NCBI RefSeq assembly: GCF_900119695.1
Contig: NZ_LT632547.1
Location: 1,302,001 to 1,366,000 of the forward strand
Source: Actinomyces urinae
GTDB lineage: Bacteria > Actinomycetota > Actinomycetes > Actinomycetales > Actinomycetaceae
Reading direction: 5' to 3'
Length of the DNA: 64,000 nt
The position numbers were made by a program, and so were the translations under genes. Below, piece after piece: positions 8,750 through 17,202 of this stretch; the first letter of the stretch is position 1, and each line of letters begins with the position of its first letter. The notes under the pieces are model-generated. The model was given only the letters and a program-made list of their open reading frames with translations. It ran no database searches and was not told where the DNA came from.

Positions 8750-8778
8750 TAGACAGTTACACATGTTGCTTGTATGCT
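8750..8778 (+). promoter_or_regulatory. Candidate promoter of the island's second unit
   Basis: TAGACA (8750-8755) and TATGCT (8773-8778) are separated by 17 bases, about 40 bases upstream of the phosphorylase GTG. The 114-base gap is the only long spacer among the first island genes. Confidence 0.5.
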
Positions 8779-8792
8779 CATTAATACAACCA
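8770..8792. promoter_or_regulatory. Operator-like site 2, likely for the GntR regulator
   Basis: Inverted repeat TTGTAT-N8-ATACAA (8770-8775 with 8784-8789) overlaps the -10 box. TAATACAACCA at 8782-8792 is identical to the copy at 5666-5676. Confidence 0.5.
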
Positions 8793-8820
8793 TACAAAGA
8801 TGTGATGGTGAGGTGTAGCA

Positions 8821-9738
8821 GTGAAGTCACATCCTTGGGACAAAGATTTTCTAGAAACCTATGAGTTCAAAGAGAATGTGCCCGTTCATGGATTAGTCGA
8901 CGCTGAAGGATTGCCGGTTCTGACTGGCATTCACGGTGAGCGAGTTGCCCGTTATGTACTGGTGATGGTTCGTGACCCGTTGTGTGGGTACAAAGAGGGC
9001 GCTTTGGCTGACACTGCGCGGAAACTTACAGATGTGGAAGTTGTCGGAAACTCCGGAATGTTTGAGACGATAACCGGCACATATCGGAATGCTCGGCTGA
9101 GCATTATTGTGGGCGGGTCTGGAGGGCCAGAAGCAGAGCTTGCTCTGATGGATCTTTTTGAACACAGCGAAGCGGACACGTTTATTCGTGTCGGCGGATC
9201 CGGAGGCGTAGGCTTTGGCGTGAAACCGGGCGACATTGTGATCACTCATGGTTGTGTTCGTGATGAAGGCCTGACAGCTGCCTACGTTCCTCAGTCATAT
9301 CCGGCAGTTGCAAATATTGACGTTGTTACAGCATTGCAGAACGCGGCTGTTGAGACTGGCGTGCGGTATCACATTGGTCTAACTCGATCTACCGACTCGG
9401 ACTTTGTTCAGTTTGGTCGGCCAGCAGCTGGCGGATTCTTGCCGCAGCACCAAAGAACCGCTCTGAAGCAATGGGCGCGGGCCGGCGTTCTAAATGGTGA
9501 CAGAGAGACCGCCGCCATTCTTGTCCTGTCGTCCCTTTACGGGAAGCGTGCCGGCTCTATCTGTTCGGTCGCTGACAACGTCGTCACGGGAGACAAGTTT
9601 GAACTCGGTAGTGGGCATGTGGCAGCGATAGATGTCGCGCTCGAAGGGGTTGCCAAATTGCACGATCTTGATAATCAGCAGGAGTTAGAAAACAAAATTC
9701 AGTATAAGAGGAGGAGAAATGAAGAGGAAGTTTATTAA
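8821..9738 (+). CDS. Nucleoside phosphorylase (uridine phosphorylase/PNP-I superfamily)
   Basis: A 305-residue cytosolic enzyme predicted to split a nucleoside with phosphate into base and (deoxy)ribose-1-phosphate. The phosphate/ribose-binding segment is RVGGSGGVGFGVKPGDIVI, equivalent to RxGTxG...GDxVI in the family. IVGGSGGPEAELAL and STDSDFVQFGRP correspond to other substrate-loop regions. GTG 8821 is preceded by GGTGAGG. Its 3' end overlaps the binding-protein gene by 20 bases, so the phosphorylase is coupled to the importer. The extra ~45 N-terminal residues before the fold core are unusual. Base specificity cannot be read from sequence. Confidence 0.85.
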   Translation: MKSHPWDKDFLETYEFKENVPVHGLVDAEGLPVLTGIHGERVARYVLVMVRDPLCGYKEGALADTARKLTDVEVVGNSGMFETITGTYRNARLSIIVGGSGGPEAELALMDLFEHSEADTFIRVGGSGGVGFGVKPGDIVITHGCVRDEGLTAAYVPQSYPAVANIDVVTALQNAAVETGVRYHIGLTRSTDSDFVQFGRPAAGGFLPQHQRTALKQWARAGVLNGDRETAAILVLSSLYGKRAGSICSVADNVVTGDKFELGSGHVAAIDVALEGVAKLHDLDNQQELENKIQYKRRRNEEEVY

Positions 9739-11065
9739 TGTAGCGGCAGTTATGGCCGCTGCGTCCCTCCTTGCCGCATGTTCCGGTGGCGGTGCTGACG
9801 CCGGTGGAGGCAAGGAAGATATTGAGCTGTGGTTCTGGGGGGCATCTCCAGCTCAGCGCCAGATTTTTGAAGACAGCCTGGTTAAGCCATATAACGAATC
9901 GCAAGATAAGTATCGGCTGGTTGCAACCTTCAATGAGAAGGTCGATTCGAATATTCAGACCGCGTTGGCTGCGAATAAGGGGCCAGATATCGTCTATGGG
10001 TCGGGTCCCGCATTTGTTGCTCCGTATGCGCGTTCTGGAAAGCTGGCGGATATGACCCCATACGCAGAGCAGTATGGATGGGAAGATAAGATTCTGAAGC
10101 CGATCTACGACTCCGGCGTGGTAGACGGGAAGCTGTATGCTGTGGCTAACTCGATCAATACCATCGGCATGTTTTATAACAAGGCAGTGCTGGATCAACT
10201 TGGTGTTGGAGTCCCCTCCACGATGGCGGAGCTGGAAGACGCTATGGCGAAGGCCGAAGCTGCGGGACTCTATCCATCGGTAACTGGAAACAAAGGCTGG
10301 CAGCCGGTCAATGAAAACTATTCGTCTATGTTTCTAACCCACTTTGCAGGTCCAGATGCCATGTACAAGGTGCTGACCGGAGCGGCAAAATGGACGGACC
10401 CAGTCTATGAGCAAGCGGTTCATAAGTCTGCCGAGTGGTACCAAAGCGGCAAGCTTGGCGGCGGCCAATATCTTAACTTGACCTTCTCCGAGTCTATGTC
10501 ATTGCTAGCACAGGAGAAATCACCGTTCTTCTTCGGACCAACTCTAGCGTTCCAATTTGCGGGTGAATATTTCAACGATGAGGCAGGTAATGTTGATGAT
10601 CTAGGATTTACTGCATTCCCTAACTTTGACGAGTCTCTACCAGCACCGTTGTACACAATCTCCACGACGGCTTCTTTCTCGATCAACGAGAATTCGAAGA
10701 ATAAGGATGAAGCCGCAAAGATTATCGATCAAATGATCCAAGAAGATTTTGGTATATCGATGACTGAGCAGTGGCCGGGGTACTGGGCGGTTCCGTTGAA
10801 GGATTTGGATCTTACAAAGGGGAACATGACAGGCTTGTCTGCGACGTACTCCGAAGCGGTGAGCGAGATTATTCCTGCAATTAACGACGGAAGATTCGGG
10901 TATTTTGCAGGTACATTCTTCCCGCCGAAGACTAAGAAGCATCTGATCGATATTGAGTCCGTCTGGCTTGGACAGACTGACGTCAAGCCTTTCATGGCTG
11001 AAACCGAGAAGCTATTCGAGGAAGAACTTGCGGACGGTGACGTCCCAGAGATTCCGAAGCCATAG
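9719..11065 (+). CDS. ABC importer substrate-binding lipoprotein (CUT1-type)
   Basis: A 448-residue extracellular solute-binding protein anchored by lipid. The signal peptide ends in the lipobox LLAAC with Cys21 as lipid site, followed by a Gly/Ser linker. The rest matches family-1 sugar-binding proteins (GPDIVYGSGP, MFYNKAVLDQLGV, PSTMAELEDAM). The start is supported by GAGGAGGAG upstream and overlaps the phosphorylase gene. Two permeases follow after a hairpin. No ATPase gene is present in the island. Ligand is unknown; context suggests a nucleoside or ribosyl glycoside rather than a plain oligosaccharide. Confidence 0.88.
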   Translation: MKRKFINVAAVMAAASLLAACSGGGADAGGGKEDIELWFWGASPAQRQIFEDSLVKPYNESQDKYRLVATFNEKVDSNIQTALAANKGPDIVYGSGPAFVAPYARSGKLADMTPYAEQYGWEDKILKPIYDSGVVDGKLYAVANSINTIGMFYNKAVLDQLGVGVPSTMAELEDAMAKAEAAGLYPSVTGNKGWQPVNENYSSMFLTHFAGPDAMYKVLTGAAKWTDPVYEQAVHKSAEWYQSGKLGGGQYLNLTFSESMSLLAQEKSPFFFGPTLAFQFAGEYFNDEAGNVDDLGFTAFPNFDESLPAPLYTISTTASFSINENSKNKDEAAKIIDQMIQEDFGISMTEQWPGYWAVPLKDLDLTKGNMTGLSATYSEAVSEIIPAINDGRFGYFAGTFFPPKTKKHLIDIESVWLGQTDVKPFMAETEKLFEEELADGDVPEIPKP

Positions 11066-11073
11066 TTTCTTGA

Positions 11074-11110
11074 GCGGTGTGAGGGCGCCTCTACTTAGCC
11101 CTCACACCGC
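11074..11110 (+). promoter_or_regulatory. Intergenic hairpin between binding-protein and permease genes
   Basis: A perfect 13-bp stem (11074-11086 with 11098-11110) and an 11-base loop, with no T-run. In importer operons such stems commonly protect the binding-protein message or cause partial termination, giving more binding protein than permease. Confidence 0.6.
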
Positions 11111-11128
11111 AATTATTGAAGGAGTGAC

Positions 11129-12046
11129 ATGGCGGTTTTAGTTGCCCGAAATGAACAGGTTGCAGAGAAACGACGTAAGAGCGTCAGCAAAAGTGGATTG
11201 TTATCGCACTACCTATTATTGATGCCAGCGTTTCTGCTATCGGCAGCTATAGTACTAATCCCCGCAATATTCACATTCGTCATTGCATTTACCGATTGGG
11301 ATGGCGTTGCAACGACCATTAATTTTGTAGGGACAGACAATTTTCGCGAGATCTTTGCGGATGGAGTTTTCTTAACCGCTCTCTTTAACAACGTTAAGTG
11401 GACGATTTTGTTTCTCACCATTCCCGTCGCGATCGGTCTAATGGTTGCGGTTTTGCTCTTAAACCGTCCTAGGTCACGAATCGTATTCCAGACGTTGTTT
11501 TTGTTGCCGTACGTTATGGCAGCTGCGGTAAACGCGATCATTTGGCTGAATATGATTTACAGTCCGATCTCCGGAATCGTTGGGGTGCTGAACCGCGCTG
11601 GAATAGATATTGCGAATCCTCTGACAGATACCAGTTCGGCGCTGTATGCAGTTGCCGCTGTTGACATATGGCATTACTGGGGATATCTACTAATTATCTA
11701 TCTTGCGGCGCTCCGACAAGTGCCGTACGAGCAAGTAGAGGCTGCTCGTTTGGATGGTGCGAATTCCTTTCACATTTTCCGTTACGTCTACCTACCGGGT
11801 ATCGCATCTGCGCTTAAAATGTCGCTAATCATGATTGTCATATTCTCGTTTTTGACATTCGATTACGTATATCTGATGACCCAGGGCGGTCCTGCTAACT
11901 CAACTGAAATTCTCGCCACTTATGCATACGGATTTGCATTCTCAACATTCCAGTTCGGCAAGGCGGCAGCGGTAGGTCTGATTATGAGCGGTTTTGGGCT
12001 CATTGCGTCGATTGTTTATGTTCGCGTCACCAAGAGGAAGGATTAA
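11129..12046 (+). CDS. ABC importer permease 1 (CUT1, MalF-like)
   Basis: A 305-residue inner-membrane permease with about six membrane segments. The EAA loop that contacts the ATPase is EQVEAARLDGANSFHIFRYVYLP near residues 200-222. The ending KRKD is cytoplasmic. GAAGGAG precedes ATG 11129. It forms the channel with the next permease, whose ATG is five bases after this stop. An energizing ATPase must be encoded elsewhere, as with MsiK-dependent sugar importers. Confidence 0.87.
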   Translation: MAVLVARNEQVAEKRRKSVSKSGLLSHYLLLMPAFLLSAAIVLIPAIFTFVIAFTDWDGVATTINFVGTDNFREIFADGVFLTALFNNVKWTILFLTIPVAIGLMVAVLLLNRPRSRIVFQTLFLLPYVMAAAVNAIIWLNMIYSPISGIVGVLNRAGIDIANPLTDTSSALYAVAAVDIWHYWGYLLIIYLAALRQVPYEQVEAARLDGANSFHIFRYVYLPGIASALKMSLIMIVIFSFLTFDYVYLMTQGGPANSTEILATYAYGFAFSTFQFGKAAAVGLIMSGFGLIASIVYVRVTKRKD

Positions 12047-12050
12047 TCCA

Positions 12051-12875
12051 ATGAAAAAGGTATATCGTATGTTGCCTGGACATCTGATCCTCTTCTTGCT
12101 TGCCTTTACGGCTGTGTTTCCGATCATTCTAGTAATGATTAATTCTTTGAAAACGGGTGCGGAAGTTACTGCAAACCCACTTGCTTTACCTGCTTCATTC
12201 GACTGGGCTAACTATGCTGAAGCCTGGCAGTATGGCGAGTTTGGTAAAGCATTTAAGAATTCGGTCATTTTGACAGCCACCACAGTAGTTTTGGTTCTAC
12301 TCACGGCTACCCCAGCGGCATACGTGATATCCGCCGGGAAAGTTCGTATCGCGCAAGGTCTGTCAATATACCTCCTTGTTGCGATGACAGTTCCCATACA
12401 ACTATTCCTTTTCCCGCTTTATGCCGTTTTCTCTAAGTTTGGGTGGTTATCAAATCCGTTCACGGTGGGAATCGTTGTCGCGGCCATCAATATGCCATTG
12501 GCGGTTATGTTACTAAGAGCCTTCTTTGACCAAGTTCCGTCGTCGCTTCCTGAAGCCGCGCAAGTTGATGGTGCATCCACCATGCAGGTGCTTCGATATG
12601 TTCTCTTTCCCTCTGTATCACCAGGTTTGATTACCGTCGGAATCATTGTCGGATTGATGGCGTGGAACGAGTATCTGATCTCTACCACGTTCCTGCAAAG
12701 CAGTGACTCCTACACTGCAACACTTGGCTTCCTGTCTTTGACTGGAACGTCATCGGCCGATCAGGGTCTTCTAATGGCAGGCGCGGCCATCTTAATTCTC
12801 CCGATCCTAGTCATCTTCATTTTTGCCCAGAATTACTTTGTAGATGGACTCGCTGCAGGGGCAGTGAAGGGCTGA
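12051..12875 (+). CDS. ABC importer permease 2 (CUT1, MalG-like)
   Basis: A 275-residue membrane permease with six predicted membrane helices and the EAA loop PEAAQVDGASTMQVLRYVLFP. I chose ATG 12051 (MKKVYRML) rather than an earlier in-frame start at 11994, because the latter would overlap the first permease by over 50 bases. It ends YFVDGLAAGAVKG, the usual C-terminus of this subfamily. The stop is followed at once by the DraG-like gene. Confidence 0.87.
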   Translation: MKKVYRMLPGHLILFLLAFTAVFPIILVMINSLKTGAEVTANPLALPASFDWANYAEAWQYGEFGKAFKNSVILTATTVVLVLLTATPAAYVISAGKVRIAQGLSIYLLVAMTVPIQLFLFPLYAVFSKFGWLSNPFTVGIVVAAINMPLAVMLLRAFFDQVPSSLPEAAQVDGASTMQVLRYVLFPSVSPGLITVGIIVGLMAWNEYLISTTFLQSSDSYTATLGFLSLTGTSSADQGLLMAGAAILILPILVIFIFAQNYFVDGLAAGAVKG

Positions 12876-12876
12876 T

Positions 12877-14910
12877 ATGGGATACGTTAATTCGACAGAT
12901 TACGAACAACGGGTCTATGCAGGTGTTCTTGGGAAAATCCTTGGCGTGTATATGGGGAGACCTGTTGAAGGATGGCCGTATGACGATATACGCATGCATT
13001 TTGACTCAATACGTCGATTCCCATCCAAGTCGCTCGGACTCCCGTTGATTGTTGCAGATGATGATATATCTCTGAGCTTTGTCATTGCGCGAATTCTAGG
13101 GGAAAGCAAGATTAACTATGAGACTGCCGCTAAGATCTGGCTCAATAACATTATCGAGAACCAAACAGTGTTGTGGTGGGGAGGTTATGGACGCGCAACA
13201 GAGCACACGGCTCTTATAAATCTGAAGCGTGGAATCTTACCCCCGAAATCTGGTAGCTCAGACACTAACGGAGATGTCTTACCTGTTCAGGTTGGAGCTC
13301 AGATATTTAATGACGCAGTGACTCTCGCATTTCCACTAGACCCGGAGAAAGCAGCGTGCGTTTCTAATATCACGTCATCAGTTTCGCATGATGGTATCGC
13401 ACTGGATATAACTCGCTTCTTGGCGCGGATACGCTCCCAGGCATTTGCGGGATCCAACATATTGGATCTAATTCATCAGTTTCATGGAGCCATTGAGTAC
13501 CCATTGGTTCAAGAAGTCGTTGGAAGAGTGATTGGCCTATTCGAAAACAAAGTTTCTTGGATGACGGCTCGCGAAATCATCAACACGAAGTATGGATACG
13601 CTACCCAGCGTGGTGGAGCGCCGGCGTTGTCAAACTTTGCAATGACTATGCTTGCACTTGTATTTGGTGAAGATGACTTTATGAAATCACTTGAAATAGC
13701 TTGTACAGCCGGATTGGATACAGATTCCAATGCAGGTGTAGTAGGCATGATCAACGGAGTCAGATTAGGGCTAACTGAGATTGACAACACGCCACTGAGG
13801 GAAGAAGTTGCTGACCGCATGCTGGTGGTTTCAGCTAAAGGTGGTAAATGCGTCACCGACGCTGTTAGAGAAACAAAGAAAATTGTGTCAGCTGCAAAGC
13901 GGCTACACGGCGAACAAACTGAGCATCAAGAGGACGCCTATACTTTTGATTTTCCAGGCTCGGTACAGGGATTCACTTCCTGTAAGTATTCTGGCCTGGA
14001 AGATACACAAGTGGTTAACGTAGGTGGCGCGATTTCTTTCTCCGCTATGGATGAGGCGGCGGTGAGCACGCCCACATTCTTAGATTACGCAGACCTAAGC
14101 AAGAACTTTGCGACCTATGCCTCCCCGACTCTATATCCGGGTGACCGTGTAGAAATATGGTTGTCAGGCGACTGCGAAGCCACGTTATTTGCTCTTTATC
14201 AAACACCTGATGGGGTCGTCGGACGAGAAAATCTGCTCGGCAATTTGGGCGACAAGAAGATATACGAGTGGGAAATTCCAGCTGTAGGTAATGCGTGCCC
14301 ATTTCGTCTTGGTTTACGAATCCGGAGAGGATCCGCCACCATCCATCGAATCAACTGGTCCGGCGCACCCAAGCGATTCGAATTCAGTGGACGACTTCAA
14401 CAGGACATATGGGATTTGCAACCCATAGAGCTCGGCTTATGGGTGCATGAAAGCGATACTTTTGAGGCAGATTTTGCGTCTACATTCGCTCTCGGTAAAG
14501 CATCCGGGCATGCATTTGCATCTATCGGAACGGACAAATGGGAGAACTACAGTGTGTCTGCGTTACTTGCTCCGTCTCATCGGGCTGCATGCGGATTATT
14601 GATCGGGTACCAAGGAAGATCAGATTATGATTTTGCGGTTGTAGCGGGAAATGTGTTTGAGCTCAGATCCAAAGTGGGAGAGACCTCGGTTCTGTTAGCG
14701 CAAACAATTCTCGACGAACCGGTGATTGAACCATTTGAGATGACGTTAACGATGAGAGGTAACCGTCTCGAAGCGTCCATTACGTCTAGGAACCAGGTTA
14801 TGAGCACGATAACTGCCCTATCTGAGCATAGGAATGGTGGTGCAGGAGTGGTTGTAGAAAACGGTACCTGCGGTGTTGAAAAATTTGTAATTAAGTCGGA
14901 AGACAATTGA
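12877..14910 (+). CDS. ADP-ribosylglycohydrolase (DraG/ARH) family protein with long C-terminal extension
   Basis: A 677-residue protein with no signal peptide. Residues ~10-340 are an ARH-fold domain: the first metal-binding motif is ADDDISLSF, and the second is GLDTDSNAG. AVTLAFPLDPEKA and SHDGIALD also fit the family. ARH enzymes hydrolyse O- or N-linked ADP-ribose using two Mg2+. Residues ~350-677 form a separate region, probably beta-rich (FEADFASTFALG, ENYSVSALLAP), like a carbohydrate-binding or LamG-like sandwich. Known protein de-ADP-ribosylating members are ~300 residues. Its position in an importer operon suggests a small-molecule ribosyl glycosidase. The start lies one base after the permease stop. 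Confidence 0.82.
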   Translation: MGYVNSTDYEQRVYAGVLGKILGVYMGRPVEGWPYDDIRMHFDSIRRFPSKSLGLPLIVADDDISLSFVIARILGESKINYETAAKIWLNNIIENQTVLWWGGYGRATEHTALINLKRGILPPKSGSSDTNGDVLPVQVGAQIFNDAVTLAFPLDPEKAACVSNITSSVSHDGIALDITRFLARIRSQAFAGSNILDLIHQFHGAIEYPLVQEVVGRVIGLFENKVSWMTAREIINTKYGYATQRGGAPALSNFAMTMLALVFGEDDFMKSLEIACTAGLDTDSNAGVVGMINGVRLGLTEIDNTPLREEVADRMLVVSAKGGKCVTDAVRETKKIVSAAKRLHGEQTEHQEDAYTFDFPGSVQGFTSCKYSGLEDTQVVNVGGAISFSAMDEAAVSTPTFLDYADLSKNFATYASPTLYPGDRVEIWLSGDCEATLFALYQTPDGVVGRENLLGNLGDKKIYEWEIPAVGNACPFRLGLRIRRGSATIHRINWSGAPKRFEFSGRLQQDIWDLQPIELGLWVHESDTFEADFASTFALGKASGHAFASIGTDKWENYSVSALLAPSHRAACGLLIGYQGRSDYDFAVVAGNVFELRSKVGETSVLLAQTILDEPVIEPFEMTLTMRGNRLEASITSRNQVMSTITALSEHRNGGAGVVVENGTCGVEKFVIKSEDN

Positions 14911-14924
14911 TGAAAGGAAAACCG

Positions 14925-15362
14925 ATGGCTGAAATCGGCAAGTGGCACACGATTGATATCAATACGAAACCCTCTGAGGGATACCCGAATCCAGTTTGGT
15001 ATGTGAACATTACGGATCAACTACGTGAAGCTGTTCCGAGTGATCTCAAGGCTGGTGTTATGCACGTATTTGTTCCGCATACTACAGCGACATTAATAAT
15101 GAATTCAGGTGTCGATGGCACGACCTTGCATGACATTCGCATGATGATTGAACGTTTAGTCCCAACTTCGGGTCCATTTGTGCATTTGCATGATGGACCT
15201 CAGGACGCGGCTGGACACCTGCGCATCCAGTTTGGAACGAATTCGCTGGCTCTCCCAATCTCAGATGGGAAGCTTGACATCTCGATTTCTCAAGGACTCT
15301 ACTTCCTCGAGTTCGATGGCCCTCGCGATAGGCGAGTCAAGTTCGCGATTCAAGAGTTCTGA
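14925..15362 (+). CDS. YjbQ/UPF0047 family protein
   Basis: A 145-residue protein of the YjbQ family, some members of which have weak thiamine-phosphate-synthase activity; the real role is unsettled. Conserved motifs are HTTATLIMNS, the His-rich HLHDGPQDAAGHLR, GTNSLALPISDGKLD and LYFLEFDGPR. I chose ATG 14925 because AAAGGA lies six bases upstream; ATG 14910 overlapping the previous stop is a possible alternative. It overlaps the next kinase gene by one base (TGATG). Being within a catabolic operon is informative for a family of unknown role. Confidence 0.85.
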   Translation: MAEIGKWHTIDINTKPSEGYPNPVWYVNITDQLREAVPSDLKAGVMHVFVPHTTATLIMNSGVDGTTLHDIRMMIERLVPTSGPFVHLHDGPQDAAGHLRIQFGTNSLALPISDGKLDISISQGLYFLEFDGPRDRRVKFAIQEF

Positions 15363-16225
15363 TGACCGAACTTATTGTGGTCGGGGGGATCTCTATAGAT
15401 CACCTCATCTATGAACGGGGGGAGGCGCATTACGACTGTCTCGGGGGGCCGGCGTTGTACGCCTCCCTCGGGGCACTGTTTGTGCCGAATACGAAGGTAT
15501 CGGTTGCCACAAAGCTACCCACAGACGAACCCGAGATAAGACGACTTTTCGAGGAATTTGGGGTTGATACATCGAGATCTCCGGCCAGCGAAGCGGCGGA
15601 ACGCATCTGGATTCTTCATGACAAATGCTCTAGAAAACTGATACCGGTACGAAATTCTTCTGCGACAGAGATTCAAGGTGCAACGTCAGAGCCGCAGGAT
15701 GAAGGATTGTCACAGTTTTTGACAGGCGACGAGCGGGGAACCGTTCTGTTGTGTTCACCGGAACCAGGTATCCAGCTTCCGCAGGCTACCCTCATCATTG
15801 ATCCTCACCAGACTTATGTGAAGGACTTAGGAATCGAGTATTTCAAGTCCTTCAGTGCGAGACGCATTGTTTTCTTACCAAGTCGTTTGCAGCTTTCAAT
15901 ACTTGACGAAAACGTGGATCGATCGATTCGTGAAATCTCCGCTGAAACCGGCTGTGAAATAATCGCTCGCTTAGATGCCGATGGAATGCGGGTTTTCGCC
16001 AGAGATGTCGATCTAGCCATGAAAGATCCGTTGGCTCGGGTCGTAGATACAACAGGAGCGGGTGATTCCTCAGCCGGCGCAATTGCGGCGTCGCTGGCGC
16101 ATGGCGACTCCCTAGAAGTTGCAACGGTAAAAGCCTTACGAATCGTTCGAACCACTCTTGAAGGGTGGGGACCAGAATCACTAATACGCAAGCTTGAACA
16201 AATGAATCATACGAAAGGACAATAA
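15362..16225 (+). CDS. PfkB-family sugar/nucleoside kinase
   Basis: A 287-residue ribokinase-fold kinase with an intact active site: VVGGISIDHL at the N-terminus, the LGGPALYASLGA sugar-binding region and DTTGAGDSSAGAI with the catalytic Asp. Unlike the other island PfkB protein (7795), this one should be active. It is coupled by one-base overlaps to YjbQ before it and the SIS gene after it. Likely substrate is the ribose or sugar released by the glycosidic enzymes, by inference. Confidence 0.85.
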   Translation: MTELIVVGGISIDHLIYERGEAHYDCLGGPALYASLGALFVPNTKVSVATKLPTDEPEIRRLFEEFGVDTSRSPASEAAERIWILHDKCSRKLIPVRNSSATEIQGATSEPQDEGLSQFLTGDERGTVLLCSPEPGIQLPQATLIIDPHQTYVKDLGIEYFKSFSARRIVFLPSRLQLSILDENVDRSIREISAETGCEIIARLDADGMRVFARDVDLAMKDPLARVVDTTGAGDSSAGAIAASLAHGDSLEVATVKALRIVRTTLEGWGPESLIRKLEQMNHTKGQ

Positions 16226-17172
16226 TGACGCAGTCAATTGATGCACTTGTTAATGCGCTGAACAATATGCCTGAAGTGGCAGCTACGACGATTGAATCAA
16301 ATAAAAACGTTGTGTATACCGGTTGTGGTGATTCTCTAGCCTCCGCGTATGTTGCTTCACGCAAAGGGGCACGAGCATATTCGGCAGGCGATATCGAGTG
16401 GATGGAAGAAATTCCTGCCAAGACAGACGTTATGGTGGGTATTTCTAACTCTGGTACATCAGGTGCCACTATTCGAGCATTACGGAGAGCGAGCGAACAA
16501 GGTTGCGAAACCGTCGCAATTACCGCTTCTCCTGACTCTGTGATGGCGAGTGAAGCAAAGGAGTTACAGCTCATTCCGCCGCTTCGGGTGGAAGAGCAGG
16601 TTCCTGTTGCCGGCCACCTTGCTCTGGCAATTGGAGTTGCCGCTACTTGTGGTTACTCCGTTGAAGGGATTGCAAAGAAGGTAGCCGTAGGCATAGAAAA
16701 AATGAAGCCGGTCATCAACGAGACAGTTGCTAAATTACCGAAAAATATGCCTAGCGCTATAACTGTCCTCTCACTTCCTGAATTACGTTCTGCTGGCAAC
16801 TTTGCAACCTTGAAATTCATGGAGGCTACCGGAATTGCTGCTCGAGACGTTCCATTAGAAGAATGCGGACACGTCGATTATTTTGTAGGCCCCCAAGACC
16901 ATCTTGTACTCTCTATGCGAGGTACTCGCGGCAAGGCTCGGTTCGAGCGTCTCGAAAGAGCATTAGACGAGAATGGACAAAGCATAATTCCAATCGATTT
17001 CGACTTGATTTCTGATGGTGGCAAAGAGCCTATAGATGATCTTGCACGAGAACTTGTTGCAGCGGTAGTAGTAACCTTTATTTCAATCGAAGCCGCAACC
17101 TTATGGAACCGTCTGCCTTTCCGTGGCGGGGCGGTGAATATGGATGCGTCGCACATCAAGATTGAAATCTGA
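16225..17172 (+). CDS. SIS-domain protein (sugar isomerase/sugar-phosphate binding)
   Basis: A 315-residue protein with two SIS folds in tandem, the layout of GlmS C-terminal and AgaS-like sugar-phosphate isomerases. The first SIS has NVVYTGCGDSLASAYVA and VGISNSGTSGATIRAL (the SxSGxT phosphate-binding loop). The second covers ~170-315, with EECGHVDYFVGPQDHLV. It may isomerise or deaminate the sugar phosphate made by the preceding kinase. The TAATG overlap couples it to that kinase. Exact reaction unknown. Confidence 0.82.
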   Translation: MTQSIDALVNALNNMPEVAATTIESNKNVVYTGCGDSLASAYVASRKGARAYSAGDIEWMEEIPAKTDVMVGISNSGTSGATIRALRRASEQGCETVAITASPDSVMASEAKELQLIPPLRVEEQVPVAGHLALAIGVAATCGYSVEGIAKKVAVGIEKMKPVINETVAKLPKNMPSAITVLSLPELRSAGNFATLKFMEATGIAARDVPLEECGHVDYFVGPQDHLVLSMRGTRGKARFERLERALDENGQSIIPIDFDLISDGGKEPIDDLARELVAAVVVTFISIEAATLWNRLPFRGGAVNMDASHIKIEI

Positions 17173-17202
17173 CAGATTAACGGTTCAATAAGGAGAGTCC
17201 CA

